DNA from: JBGRQB01 sp041725875
GTDB taxonomy: Bacteria > Bacteroidota > Ignavibacteria > Ignavibacteriales > Melioribacteraceae
Direction: 5' to 3'
Assembly: GCA_041725875.1 (NCBI GenBank)
Contig: JBGRQB010000074.1
Span: 1 to 18,891, forward strand
DNA length: 18,891 nucleotides
Made by a program: the position numbers and the translations under genes. Shown here piece after piece: positions 8,172-16,560 of this stretch (its first letter is position 1; every line of letters begins with the position of its first letter). The notes beneath the pieces were generated by a model. That model ran no database searches. It worked only from the letters and a program-made list of their open reading frames with translations, and was not told where the DNA came from.

Positions 8172-9122
8172 ATGGAAAATAAAAAAGCCCCGCGAAATAG
8201 AACAATTGTTTTGAGTGATGAAGAACAAAGCAGATATCAGGATAAAGCAATAATTTTGGATGGAAAAGTTCAAACTTGTGAAGTTCTGGATAAAACTATA
8301 AATCAGGATTTATTTGATGCAATAGATCATTTGCCAGATCAGTTTGTGGATCTTTTGTTTCTTGATCCTCCGTACAATCTTCATAAGTCATTTAACTCAC
8401 TAAAATTCAAAGGAATGTCAGTTGAAAAATATTCCGAATGGATTGACGGTTTTATAAAAAAGCTTTTACGTATTCTAAAACCTGATGCTTCAATCTATTT
8501 TTGCGGAGATTGGAAATCTTCAACTTCTATTTATCTGACACTGGAAAAATATTTTTACGTTCGTAACAGAATTACCTGGGAAAGAGAAAAAGGAAGAGGG
8601 GCGCAAACCAACTGGAAAAATAATACAGAAGATATTTGGTTTTGCACCAATTCGGAAAATTATGTTTTTAATCTTGAAGATATAAAACTGAAAAGAAAAG
8701 TTTTAGCTCCATACAGAAACAAAGAAGGGGAACCAAAAGATTGGAAAAAAGATGGCAACGGAAGTTTCCGTCTGACGCATCCTTCTAATATATGGACAGA
8801 CATTTCGGTCCCGTTTTGGTCAATGCCGGAAAACACCGAACATCCTACACAAAAACCTGAAAAATTATTAGCGAAAATAATTTTAGCAAGTACAAATGAA
8901 GAACAGGTAGTTTTTGATCCGTTTCTTGGTTCGGGCACAACAAGTGTTGTTGCAAAAAAACTGAACAGAAAATATGTTGGTATTGAAATGGATGAAAAAT
9001 ATGCCGCTCTTGCTGAAAAGCGGCTTGAAATGGCTGAAGAAAATAATTCTATTCAAGGTTATCACGATGGCGTATTCTGGGAAAGAAACAGTCTTGCCGA
9101 AATACACAAATCAAAAAACTAG
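8172..9122 (+). CDS. Site-specific DNA methyltransferase, beta-class amino-methyltransferase
   Basis: This enzyme transfers a methyl group from S-adenosylmethionine to an exocyclic amino group in DNA. The catalytic motif LDPPYN (D65-N69) comes first. It is followed by a central region rich in Trp and Lys, likely the target-recognition part, then HPTQKP, and near the C-terminus the SAM-binding DPFLGSGTT (249-257) and YVGIEMDEKY. The order, motif IV before motif I, defines the beta class. DPPYN suggests N6-adenine methylation, as in HinfI- and CcrM-like enzymes, though N4-cytosine cannot be excluded. Length is 316 aa. No restriction gene lies beside it: metG is upstream and the patatin gene is downstream, convergent. 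It may be a solitary regulatory or protective methylase. No clear Shine-Dalgarno is present; a GAGG lies within the upstream hairpin, 16 bases away. The recognition site is unknown. Confidence 0.92.
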   Translation: MENKKAPRNRTIVLSDEEQSRYQDKAIILDGKVQTCEVLDKTINQDLFDAIDHLPDQFVDLLFLDPPYNLHKSFNSLKFKGMSVEKYSEWIDGFIKKLLRILKPDASIYFCGDWKSSTSIYLTLEKYFYVRNRITWEREKGRGAQTNWKNNTEDIWFCTNSENYVFNLEDIKLKRKVLAPYRNKEGEPKDWKKDGNGSFRLTHPSNIWTDISVPFWSMPENTEHPTQKPEKLLAKIILASTNEEQVVFDPFLGSGTTSVVAKKLNRKYVGIEMDEKYAALAEKRLEMAEENNSIQGYHDGVFWERNSLAEIHKSKN

Positions 9123-11377
9123 AAATTAACTCCTATACTGATTTGTGAATGTAAGTGCGGAGAATTATTTCTTCCCATTATGGATAATTCTACCGGACCA
9201 ATTAAAGTGTTGTAACCTACTTTAACAGTGTAGCCTTTTAAAGCTGCTCCTTCTTTCAGCAAATCAGAATAATCATCAGCAGGTTTTGCAACGTCTCCGT
9301 AAAACACCAGGTAAGTGCTCGGCATTATTTTATACTGAAGTTGTATTCTTGCCATCAGGAAATTGGTGGTATTAAACTCTCCGAGTCGGAAACCGGAAAA
9401 AGGAATAAAGCTGTCTCTGTCACGCGTTAATCCACCAAGCAGGAAATTATACATTGCCGGAATATCAATAGTTGAAGTAATACCGGCGCGCAATTTCCAG
9501 CCCATTGTAAAATCATCTGAGATTTTTACTAACTGATGATAGTTGGCTTTTAATCTCCAGAACTTTCTCAGCTTTTGATTTTTAACTACAGAAATTCCAT
9601 TTTCATTTGTGAGTTCAATATCTCGTTTCAAATCAGGTATTTCTTCAAACAACACATCAAATCTGACTCCCTTTTCAGGATAGATTGTTTTGTTAAATGT
9701 ATCGGCTGTTAAAAACACAAAATAATTTAAGAGTCCGTAAGTTTCGTTATGCTCATATTTTACAGTGTAAGGAGTGCCGTCGATTACAGAATTCACAAGA
9801 AAGAAAAAATCTAAATCGTGATACTCATATTTTATTCCCCCGCCAATTGCAAGTGAGCGCGACAGGTTTGCACGCAAAGAAGCTTTGGCAAAATATATAT
9901 CAAACCTTGCTTCACCAACGGTTTCATCGTCATCAAGCTGTTCGTTAAACAGATCAATATCAAAGTTTGAGAAATTTGTTTCAGCTTCAAATCCTACATC
10001 GGGTTTCCAGCCTGTCTGGAAAAGATATTTTGCAGAAATTTCAGGATTGCTGCCGAGTAATCCGGTAAGTGAAAGTTTGGAACCTTTGTTAAGGAAGTTT
10101 CTCATTGTTGTATTAAAGCGGAGACTTGCCTTTGAGTTCTGATCGTAATAAAACCCTATTCTCAGCATTGCCGGAGTTTTTTCTATCACTCGAATATTCA
10201 GATCTTTCCCGGCTTTGTTTTTGGTTAAGGAATAATCTACGCGTTCAAAAAACTGACTCCCATACAAACGTAAAACCGCATCTTCAATATCTTTTATAGA
10301 ATGATACTTATCTTCCTGAAGATTTAATTTCCCGTATATCAGATTTTCTGAAACATTCTTATAGCCGGTTACGAAAATATCGTAAATATGAAATCCGCCC
10401 GGAGCAGAAGGGACAGTAAGATTTTTCTGTTTTTCATATTGGGAAAGTTTTTGCTGAAGTTTTTCCAATTCAGATAATTTATCTCGCGTTGCGACAAACC
10501 CTTTAGCAATAAGTGAATCAGAATCACCAAAGCTGGCGGTTCCGTAATTGCTTACATCAGGCATAATGAGAATATCGCAAAGCTTTTGCTGCTTTTCATT
10601 ATTTTTATCAGATTGAAGAGTCATTGTCTGGTCCATAATAGCAAACAAAGAGTTCAGTTTTTCTTCATTTACCATCTGCGTCCCTACATCAACTCCAATT
10701 ATAATATCGGCGCCCATTTTAACAACATCTTCAACAGGAAAATTATAAGTTAAGCCGCCATCAACCAGCAGATTTTTTTCAGTTTTAATAGGAGTAAAAA
10801 TAGATGGAATTGACATACTTGCTCTTATTGCATCTGGCAAGCTCCCTTTATCTAATCTTACAACCTCACCTGTAACAATATCAATTGCAAAGCAGGCAAA
10901 AGGTATAGGCAGATTGTTAAAATCATCGATGTCACTGACAGGCAGACATAATTGTCGCAAAAGGATTGATAAATTCTGTCCGGAAACAACACCTTTAGGC
11001 AATTTTACAGAAAAGTTTTCAAGAGGCAGATTAAGAAAATATTTTCCGTCTTCATCTTTTTCTTCAATGGATAATTTATCACGATCCAGTTGATCGGTAA
11101 GTAAAAATTCCCAATCTGTGTTAACCACAATTTTTTCAAGCTCATCGGCTGAATAACCAGAAGCATACAAACCGCCAATTACAGCGCCCATACTGGTTCC
11201 TGTTATCATATCAGGGCGAATCCCGAGTCTTTCAAGCTCTTTCAAAACTCCAATATGAGCTAATCCTTTTGCTCCGCCCCCACTTAGTACAAGTCCGATT
11301 TTAGGACGCTCTTTTTCAACGGATGTTTGTGAAAAAGTAACTGTGATGATCAGTAACAACAAGTATAAGTATTTCAT
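9119..11377 (-). CDS. Patatin-like phospholipase fused to POTRA and outer-membrane barrel (PlpD-like, type Vd)
   Basis: A signal peptide (MKYLYLLLLIITVTFSQ) precedes a patatin domain with the oxyanion-hole motif SGGGAKG (32-38), the nucleophile elbow GTSMG (Ser62) and the catalytic DGG (Asp206), so the Ser-Asp dyad is intact. About residues 328-408 (FHIYDIFVTGYKNVSENLI onward) resemble one POTRA domain. The remainder, to 752 aa, is rich in alternating aromatic and polar strands and ends in VNF, as expected of a BamA/TamA-like 16-strand barrel. This layout matches PlpD-type proteins (type Vd autotransporters), which carry a lipase to the cell surface, but surface exposure or release is inferred. 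AAGGA lies eight bases before the ATG. The gene diverges from the isomerase operon, and its stop codon overlaps that of the methyltransferase gene in CTAG. Confidence 0.92.
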   Translation of the reverse strand: MKYLYLLLLIITVTFSQTSVEKERPKIGLVLSGGGAKGLAHIGVLKELERLGIRPDMITGTSMGAVIGGLYASGYSADELEKIVVNTDWEFLLTDQLDRDKLSIEEKDEDGKYFLNLPLENFSVKLPKGVVSGQNLSILLRQLCLPVSDIDDFNNLPIPFACFAIDIVTGEVVRLDKGSLPDAIRASMSIPSIFTPIKTEKNLLVDGGLTYNFPVEDVVKMGADIIIGVDVGTQMVNEEKLNSLFAIMDQTMTLQSDKNNEKQQKLCDILIMPDVSNYGTASFGDSDSLIAKGFVATRDKLSELEKLQQKLSQYEKQKNLTVPSAPGGFHIYDIFVTGYKNVSENLIYGKLNLQEDKYHSIKDIEDAVLRLYGSQFFERVDYSLTKNKAGKDLNIRVIEKTPAMLRIGFYYDQNSKASLRFNTTMRNFLNKGSKLSLTGLLGSNPEISAKYLFQTGWKPDVGFEAETNFSNFDIDLFNEQLDDDETVGEARFDIYFAKASLRANLSRSLAIGGGIKYEYHDLDFFFLVNSVIDGTPYTVKYEHNETYGLLNYFVFLTADTFNKTIYPEKGVRFDVLFEEIPDLKRDIELTNENGISVVKNQKLRKFWRLKANYHQLVKISDDFTMGWKLRAGITSTIDIPAMYNFLLGGLTRDRDSFIPFSGFRLGEFNTTNFLMARIQLQYKIMPSTYLVFYGDVAKPADDYSDLLKEGAALKGYTVKVGYNTLIGPVELSIMGRNNSPHLHSQISIGVNF

Positions 11378-11522
11378 TAATTTATCCTTGGTTGAATTAT
11401 TTAAAATCTATGTAAAGTAATTTTCGAACAGGTAAATATAGTAATTTATAGTTATCTTGATTTTGAGCTGTGCAATAGGTAAACTGCATAGTTAAATAAA
11501 AACGTTTTCGGAGGATAGTTCT
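11378..11522. promoter_or_regulatory. Divergent intergenic region of the patatin gene and the envelope operon
   Basis: These 145 AT-rich bases must hold promoters in both directions. I can define only the ribosome binding sites: AAGGA on the minus side, and GGAGG at 11510-11514 on the plus side, eight bases before ATG 11523. A weak sigma70-like pair (TTGAGC 11463, CATAGT 11487, 18-base spacing) is present on the plus strand but is not convincing. No strong dyad was found. Confidence 0.45.
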
Positions 11523-13475
11523 ATGTTAAATAGTTTCAAATTCTGGTTTATGTTGGTCGTTGTTTCTTTAATTTCAACCTGTTTTGCACAAGATAAAATA
11601 ATTCCGATTGTGGAAATTGATGATGACGTAATTACTCTTGCTGAATTTGAAAAAGAATACATCAGAAGCAACGGGAACAAGAGAGCGGATCTTAAGGGAT
11701 ATAAAGAATTTTTAGATGTTTACACTGGTTTCAGATTGAAACTTAAAGACGCAATTGAAAAAGGATATGAAGAAGATCCGGATTTGCTAAAAGAATATGA
11801 AGACTATAAAAAAAGAGTCAGCAAAACTTATTATCAGACTAAATTTATAAAAAGTCCGGGACTAAGAAAATATTATAAACAAAGTCAGCTGGAGTTCAGA
11901 GTAGCTCATATTCTTGTAAAAATTGATACCACAAGAAATGAAAATGTCGCACTTGAACTGGCCAATAGTATAATTGACAGTGTTAATAATGGTTCTGATT
12001 GGGTAGAAATGGCTGCCAGACATTCAGGCGATCCGAAAACTGCTGAAAACGGTGGAGACTTGTACTATTATTCAGGCGCCAAACTGGGTGGTGAATTTTT
12101 GAAAAGTCTTCTTGTAACTGAGATTGGTAAAATTGCTTCAAAGCCAGTGAGATCCAGATTTGGTTATCATATTATAAAAGTATTAGATAAAAAAGAGGGT
12201 ATTCCTGCTGTAAGCGCCAAGCACATTTTAATTAAAGGAATTGATTCAACAGGCGTTGTTAATGAGGAAAAAGCAAAAAAACTATGTGAGGAATTACATC
12301 AAAGAGTAATTAATGGCGAAAGCTTTGAAGAACTTGCAAAACAATATTCAGATGATAAAGGTTCAGGTTCCAGAGGCGGAGCACTTGGATTTGTTCCAAG
12401 AGGAAGAACAGTAAGGCCATTTGACGAAGTATTGTTTAATACAAAACCTGGTGAAGTTTCTAAAGTATTTAAAACCAGATTTGGTTATCATTTCCTTACT
12501 GTTGTTGAATATCAGGAGCCACCCGAGTTTAAGGAGTTTGTAAAACAAGCTGGTAAAACTTACGACAAAGCATATTTTAAACAAGACTATGTTGCGTATA
12601 TTGATAGCCTTTTAAAACATTATCAATATCAAATAGTTGAAGAAAATTTAGAAAAGATAGGCAATGCTTTTGCTAAACGCAGATTAAATGAAATTACGAT
12701 AGATCAAGAATATAGCACTTTTAAAGATTTAATAATTATGAAATATTCTGATAATAAATTTGCATTTGAAAATATTGTTGAAAAGTACTCTAAGGATGCA
12801 CGGTTTCAGAATGTTCTTTTAACTGCAGGATTTCTTAAGCGACTTGTAAAAACTCAGTTCGAAAATGACGTAATTGAAGCTGAGATCAAGTTAGTTGAAG
12901 ATAACGACAAAGAGTTTCAGAATATAATGACAGAATATAAAAAAGGGCTTCTTATTTTTAAGCTTCAGGAAACAGATATCTGGAAAAACGTAAAAATAGA
13001 AGAACAAGATAAAAAAGAGTATTACGAAAAAAATAAAGATAATTTCCAATGGCCTAAGCGTCTGGTAGTTACAGGTGTGAGCCATCAGGATAAAAATATT
13101 TTAGATAGTCTGGTTAATGTTGCAAAATCAAAAAACGGATTATCTGAAGAAATACTTAAAGGCTTTACAAACTTTGAAATGAAAAAAGATACAATACTTG
13201 CAAGCGCTGTTAAAAAGATTGGCAGACTTCTTTCAAACCTAAATGAAAATGAATTTTCTCAGCCATTTAAATTAAAAGATGGCTCTTGGTCAGTGATTTA
13301 TCTTGAAAAAAAACTTGCTGAGATACCAAAAACATATCAGGAAAGTGAATCTGAGATAGCAAGTAAAATTTTGGAACATAAAAATAAAATAGCTGAAAAA
13401 GAATATATTAAAGGGTTAATAGAAAGGTACGAACCAGAGTATTTTTATGAAAACCTTGAACAGGCATTTAAATAG
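11523..13475 (+). CDS. Periplasmic peptidyl-prolyl cis-trans isomerase with two parvulin domains
   Basis: This 650-aa SurA-like folding factor probably helps outer-membrane proteins cross the periplasm. The signal peptide ends in STCFAQ. A helical N-terminal part is followed by two parvulin (PpiC) domains. The first, about 122-222, has the catalytic-region motif VAHILVK (His129), GGDLYYYSG and FGYHIIKVL. The second, about 228-330, has AKHILIK (His234), GGALGFVPRG and FGYHFLTVV. A long, Lys/Glu-rich helical stretch follows. Residues about 497-605 (YYEKNKDNFQW onward, then LNENEFSQPFKLKDGSWSVI) look like a third, degenerate parvulin fold without the HIL motif. It is the first gene of the operon, with a strong GGAGG. 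Its 3' end overlaps the next gene by 29 bases, which implies coupled translation. Confidence 0.9.
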   Translation: MLNSFKFWFMLVVVSLISTCFAQDKIIPIVEIDDDVITLAEFEKEYIRSNGNKRADLKGYKEFLDVYTGFRLKLKDAIEKGYEEDPDLLKEYEDYKKRVSKTYYQTKFIKSPGLRKYYKQSQLEFRVAHILVKIDTTRNENVALELANSIIDSVNNGSDWVEMAARHSGDPKTAENGGDLYYYSGAKLGGEFLKSLLVTEIGKIASKPVRSRFGYHIIKVLDKKEGIPAVSAKHILIKGIDSTGVVNEEKAKKLCEELHQRVINGESFEELAKQYSDDKGSGSRGGALGFVPRGRTVRPFDEVLFNTKPGEVSKVFKTRFGYHFLTVVEYQEPPEFKEFVKQAGKTYDKAYFKQDYVAYIDSLLKHYQYQIVEENLEKIGNAFAKRRLNEITIDQEYSTFKDLIIMKYSDNKFAFENIVEKYSKDARFQNVLLTAGFLKRLVKTQFENDVIEAEIKLVEDNDKEFQNIMTEYKKGLLIFKLQETDIWKNVKIEEQDKKEYYEKNKDNFQWPKRLVVTGVSHQDKNILDSLVNVAKSKNGLSEEILKGFTNFEMKKDTILASAVKKIGRLLSNLNENEFSQPFKLKDGSWSVIYLEKKLAEIPKTYQESESEIASKILEHKNKIAEKEYIKGLIERYEPEYFYENLEQAFK

Positions 13476-14283
13476 TTTGTTAATATTACTTCTTGCAGTT
13501 TCATTTAACAGCTGTGACAAAGAAGTAAAACAACAAAACCCGGACGACAAAATAGTTGTTTCTGCCGGTAAGCTTAAACTTACCAGAAGCGAACTGAAAG
13601 CTATTGGTCTGGATGAAAAAAACAAGCTAAAATCGAGAGAAGAACTGGTAAAAAGCTGGATCGATCGAGAAGTTCTTTATTCCGAAGCTGTTGCCGACAG
13701 TTTAATTTATCTGCCGGAATATAAAGAAATAGTTGAGCAGTCGAAAAAAGAGATTGCTGCTGCGTTTTATTTGAGAACCAGACTTAAAGAATTTGTCGGC
13801 GATATTACATCTGGTGATATTGAAAATTTTTATGATATCCATTCTGAAGAGTTCAGATTAACTGATAACTCATATTTCATCAAAAGAGCTGATTTTGATT
13901 CTTATGATGAAGCCAGAAGTTTCAGAAAAAACATTTTCAGAAAAGGATGGAAAAGAGCTGTTGAACTGGTAAATAAAACTGAAAACAACAGTTTTTCGGA
14001 AGAGTTAATTGCCGAACATCTGATTATTCCGGTAAAATTGCAGCGACTTGTAAAAAATTTACTAAATGATGAAGTAAGTATCATTTTACAAACGGAACCA
14101 AATCGTTATTCGGTTGTCCAATTAAGCAGAAAATTTTATAAAAATCAGATACCTGATTTGCAATATATATACAGTAAAGTAAAAAACAGATTGATAATGA
14201 TAGAAAAGAAAAAATTTGTCAATGAGTTGATAAATGATCTTTATATCAAATACAAGGTTGAATCATTTGAGGATAGTTTATGA
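13447..14283 (+). CDS. SurA-like lipoprotein with degenerate parvulin region
   Basis: A 278-aa predicted lipoprotein: the signal peptide ends in a lipobox-like SFNSC with Cys23, followed by Asp. Residues 32-130 resemble the helical N-terminal chaperone module of SurA (TRSELKAIG, then LVKSWIDREVLYSEA). The part from about 137 to 235 follows the strand-helix pattern of parvulins, but position 143-147 reads YFIKR where active family members have the HIL motif, and the GGDLG loop is absent. A long C-terminal helix follows, as in SurA. I infer a non-catalytic chaperone or partner of the flanking isomerases. The ATG lies inside the preceding gene with a weak AGAG upstream. TTG 13456 is a less likely alternative. 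The gene ends in an ATGA overlap with surA. Confidence 0.78.
   Translation: MKTLNRHLNSLLILLLAVSFNSCDKEVKQQNPDDKIVVSAGKLKLTRSELKAIGLDEKNKLKSREELVKSWIDREVLYSEAVADSLIYLPEYKEIVEQSKKEIAAAFYLRTRLKEFVGDITSGDIENFYDIHSEEFRLTDNSYFIKRADFDSYDEARSFRKNIFRKGWKRAVELVNKTENNSFSEELIAEHLIIPVKLQRLVKNLLNDEVSIILQTEPNRYSVVQLSRKFYKNQIPDLQYIYSKVKNRLIMIEKKKFVNELINDLYIKYKVESFEDSL
14269..14278 (+). promoter_or_regulatory. Ribosome binding site of the SurA-type gene
   Basis: GAGGATAGTT lies just before ATG 14280, inside the last codons of the preceding gene. The same ten bases precede the first isomerase gene (11511-11520). This fixes the start at 14280 and shows that translation need not rely on coupling alone. Confidence 0.7.
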
Positions 14284-15551
14284 AAAAGTTTTTCTTGTTA
14301 TTTTTAATTTTTGTAGCACCAATTTTTGCTCAAGAAGAAACACTAGATAAAGTTATAGCTGTTGTTGATAACGAAGTTATATTAAAATCTGAACTTGAAG
14401 TCAGAGCTTCTGTAGAAGCAACTCGTAGTGGTGGAAATCCCAAAGATCCTAAGTTCAGAGATATGATTCTGCAAAGATTGATCGATGAAAAACTTTTATA
14501 CGCTCAGGCAGAACTTGATTCAATTTTTGTTTCCGACGAACAAGTTGATCAGCAGTTAGACCAGACAATTAACTATTATATCCAGCAATATGGTTCCAAA
14601 GAAGTTATTGAAAAAGCTTATGGAATGAGTATTGAAAAAATTCGTCGCGAAATGAGAGAGAGTACCAGAAAAGAAATGATGACCAGTATGGTCAGACAAC
14701 AAAAATTTGGTACTTTAAGCGCCACAAGAAGAGAAGTAAAAGAATTTTATGTAGAAAATAAAGATTCACTCGGTTTAATTCCTCAAAGATTTGATGTTTC
14801 ACATATCTTTATGAACCCGCAAAAAAATGAAAAAGTTAAAAAGGTTGCCAGAGATTTTGCTCAAACTCTTTTAGATTCAATTAAAAGAGGGGCAGATTTT
14901 GCGCAATTAGCAAAAGATAATTCCGATGACCCCGGTTCGGCAAAACAAGGTGGTGATCTTGGTTCTGTAAAAAGAGGGGTATTTTTCCCTGAATTTGAAG
15001 CCGCTGCTTTTAAATTACAAAAGAATGAAATTTCTGATGTTGTTGAGTCTCCTGTGGGATATCACATTATTCAGCTTCTTGACAGAAAAGGTGAATCGAT
15101 TCATACCAGACACATACTTGTTAAAATTAAAAGTAATGACGAAACCGAACTTGCAGCAATTGAGTCTTTAAGTGAAATAAGAGATAGTATTATGAATACC
15201 GATAAAGGGTTTTCATATTTTGCTCAGAAATATAGTGATGACAAACAGACTGCCAGTTTTGGCGGGCATTTAGGTGTTTTTGAAGTTTCTCAACTTGATG
15301 ACAACTTAAAAAATGTTGTTTATAAAATGAAAGAAGACGAAATCAGTTTTCCTAAAAGACTTGAAATGAACAAAAGTACAGTTGGGTATCACATTGTTAA
15401 ATTGAACAAAAAAACTCCTGAACATAAACCAACATTCGAAGAAGATTACGAAGATCTGAAAAAATTAGCTGAATACAATAAAAAGCAAACAATGTATGAA
15501 GCCTGGATGAAAGAACTTCGTACAAAGATATTCTGGGAAATTAAAGAATAG
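14280..15551 (+). CDS. surA: SurA-type periplasmic chaperone and peptidyl-prolyl isomerase
   Basis: At 423 aa this has the size and layout of SurA. A signal peptide (MKKFFLLFLIFVAPIFAQ) leads into the chaperone module typical of the family (LDKVIAVVDNEVILKSELE, then LQRLIDEKLLYAQAE). Two parvulin domains follow. The first, about 170-265, has DVSHIFM (His175), GGDLGSVKRG and VGYHIIQLL. The second, about 273-375, has TRHILVK (His278), GGHLGVFE and VGYHIVKLN. A C-terminal helix closes the chaperone fold (about 385-423). Both parvulin domains keep the His and GYH features, so isomerase activity is plausible. Its role would be periplasmic transit of outer-membrane proteins to the BAM complex. It overlaps the upstream gene by four bases (ATGA) and is followed seven bases later by the MoxR gene. 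Confidence 0.92.
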   Translation: MKKFFLLFLIFVAPIFAQEETLDKVIAVVDNEVILKSELEVRASVEATRSGGNPKDPKFRDMILQRLIDEKLLYAQAELDSIFVSDEQVDQQLDQTINYYIQQYGSKEVIEKAYGMSIEKIRREMRESTRKEMMTSMVRQQKFGTLSATRREVKEFYVENKDSLGLIPQRFDVSHIFMNPQKNEKVKKVARDFAQTLLDSIKRGADFAQLAKDNSDDPGSAKQGGDLGSVKRGVFFPEFEAAAFKLQKNEISDVVESPVGYHIIQLLDRKGESIHTRHILVKIKSNDETELAAIESLSEIRDSIMNTDKGFSYFAQKYSDDKQTASFGGHLGVFEVSQLDDNLKNVVYKMKEDEISFPKRLEMNKSTVGYHIVKLNKKTPEHKPTFEEDYEDLKKLAEYNKKQTMYEAWMKELRTKIFWEIKE

Positions 15552-15558
15552 GAAAATA

Positions 15559-16554
15559 TTGGAAGAACAGAATTCTAGAAATGTTGAATTGGTTGAAAAA
15601 TTAAATCAATCAGTAAAACTTATAAAAACTGAAATTCACAAGAAGATTATCGGTCAGGAAGAAATTATCGATAATCTTCTTGTTAGTATATTGGCAAGAG
15701 GGCATTGCCTGCTTATCGGGGTTCCCGGATTGGCAAAAACAATGTTGATAAAAACCGTTGCTGAAGTTCTCGATCTTGATTTCAGCAGAATACAATTCAC
15801 TCCTGATTTAATGCCGGGCGATATTACCGGAACTGAAATTCTTGAAGAAAATTCAGCAACAAAAAGAAGAGAATTTAAGTTTATTAAAGGACCGGTTTTT
15901 GCAAACATAATTCTTGCCGATGAAATAAACAGAACACCACCCAAAACTCAATCTGCCTTACTTGAAGCTATGCAGGAACACAAAGTAACTGCCGCAGGAA
16001 AAACATATAATCTGCCCGATCCCTTTTTTGTTCTTGCTACTCAAAACCCGATTGAACAAGAAGGAACTTATCCTCTTCCGGAAGCACAACTCGATCGTTT
16101 TGTGTTTAGCCTTAATCTCGATTATCCTGATTTTGAGGATGAAGTGGCTGTAATAAAAACCACAACCGGCAAAGAGGTTGGCAGACTTGCAAAACTTCTC
16201 AGCAGAAACGATCTGATTGAATTTCAGGAGCTTGTAAGAAAAGTTCCGGTTGCTGATAATGTTATCAATTTTACAGTAAAACTTGTGCAAAGTACGCGTC
16301 CGACCAAAACAGAATTTGAGTTTATTAAAAAATGGGTTAACTGGGGAGCCGGACCAAGAGCATCACAAAACCTTATTCTTACAGCAAAAACAAATGCTAT
16401 TATGGAAGGAAGATTTACACCTAACATAGATGATGTTAAGAAATTTGCACTTCCTGTTTTGCGACACAGAATTTTACCAAACTTTAATGCCGAAGCCGAA
16501 GGGATTTCGAGAGACCAGATAATTAATGAATTACTAGAAAAAATTACGCAATAA
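15559..16554 (+). CDS. MoxR-family AAA+ ATPase
   Basis: This cytoplasmic ATPase of 331 aa belongs to the MoxR group, chaperone-like motors that act on partner proteins, often with VWA or DUF58 proteins. It has Walker A GVPGLAKT (54-61), Walker B with D121 and E122 in ILADEINR, the sensor region ATQNPIEQEGTYPLPEAQLD (160-179) followed by R180 F181, and a C-terminal helical lid (GPRASQNLILTAKTNA onward). The start is TTG 15559. GGAAAA overlaps the surA stop, and no in-frame ATG precedes Walker A at a suitable place. MoxR genes usually lie beside DUF58 and Bat genes, but here the neighbours are surA and an M23 peptidase, so its partner is not in the window. Membership of the envelope operon suggests a role in envelope assembly or stress. 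Confidence 0.94.
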   Translation: MEEQNSRNVELVEKLNQSVKLIKTEIHKKIIGQEEIIDNLLVSILARGHCLLIGVPGLAKTMLIKTVAEVLDLDFSRIQFTPDLMPGDITGTEILEENSATKRREFKFIKGPVFANIILADEINRTPPKTQSALLEAMQEHKVTAAGKTYNLPDPFFVLATQNPIEQEGTYPLPEAQLDRFVFSLNLDYPDFEDEVAVIKTTTGKEVGRLAKLLSRNDLIEFQELVRKVPVADNVINFTVKLVQSTRPTKTEFEFIKKWVNWGAGPRASQNLILTAKTNAIMEGRFTPNIDDVKKFALPVLRHRILPNFNAEAEGISRDQIINELLEKITQ

Positions 16555-16560
16555 AAGGAT

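Noticed and set aside
8172..9122. Methyltransferase as half of a restriction-modification system
   Set aside because: Neither neighbour resembles a nuclease; metG and a patatin-barrel gene flank it.
11463..11492. Sigma70-like promoter TTGAGC / CATAGT for the envelope operon
   Set aside because: Both hexamers are poor matches and this lineage may use a different consensus; kept only as a remark.
11523..15551. Recent tandem duplication of isomerase genes
   Set aside because: The three proteins differ in length, domain count and most residues beyond family motifs, so any duplication is ancient.
15654..15944. Second minus-strand open frame opposite MoxR
   Set aside because: It mirrors the Walker A/B coding region, with no independent support.
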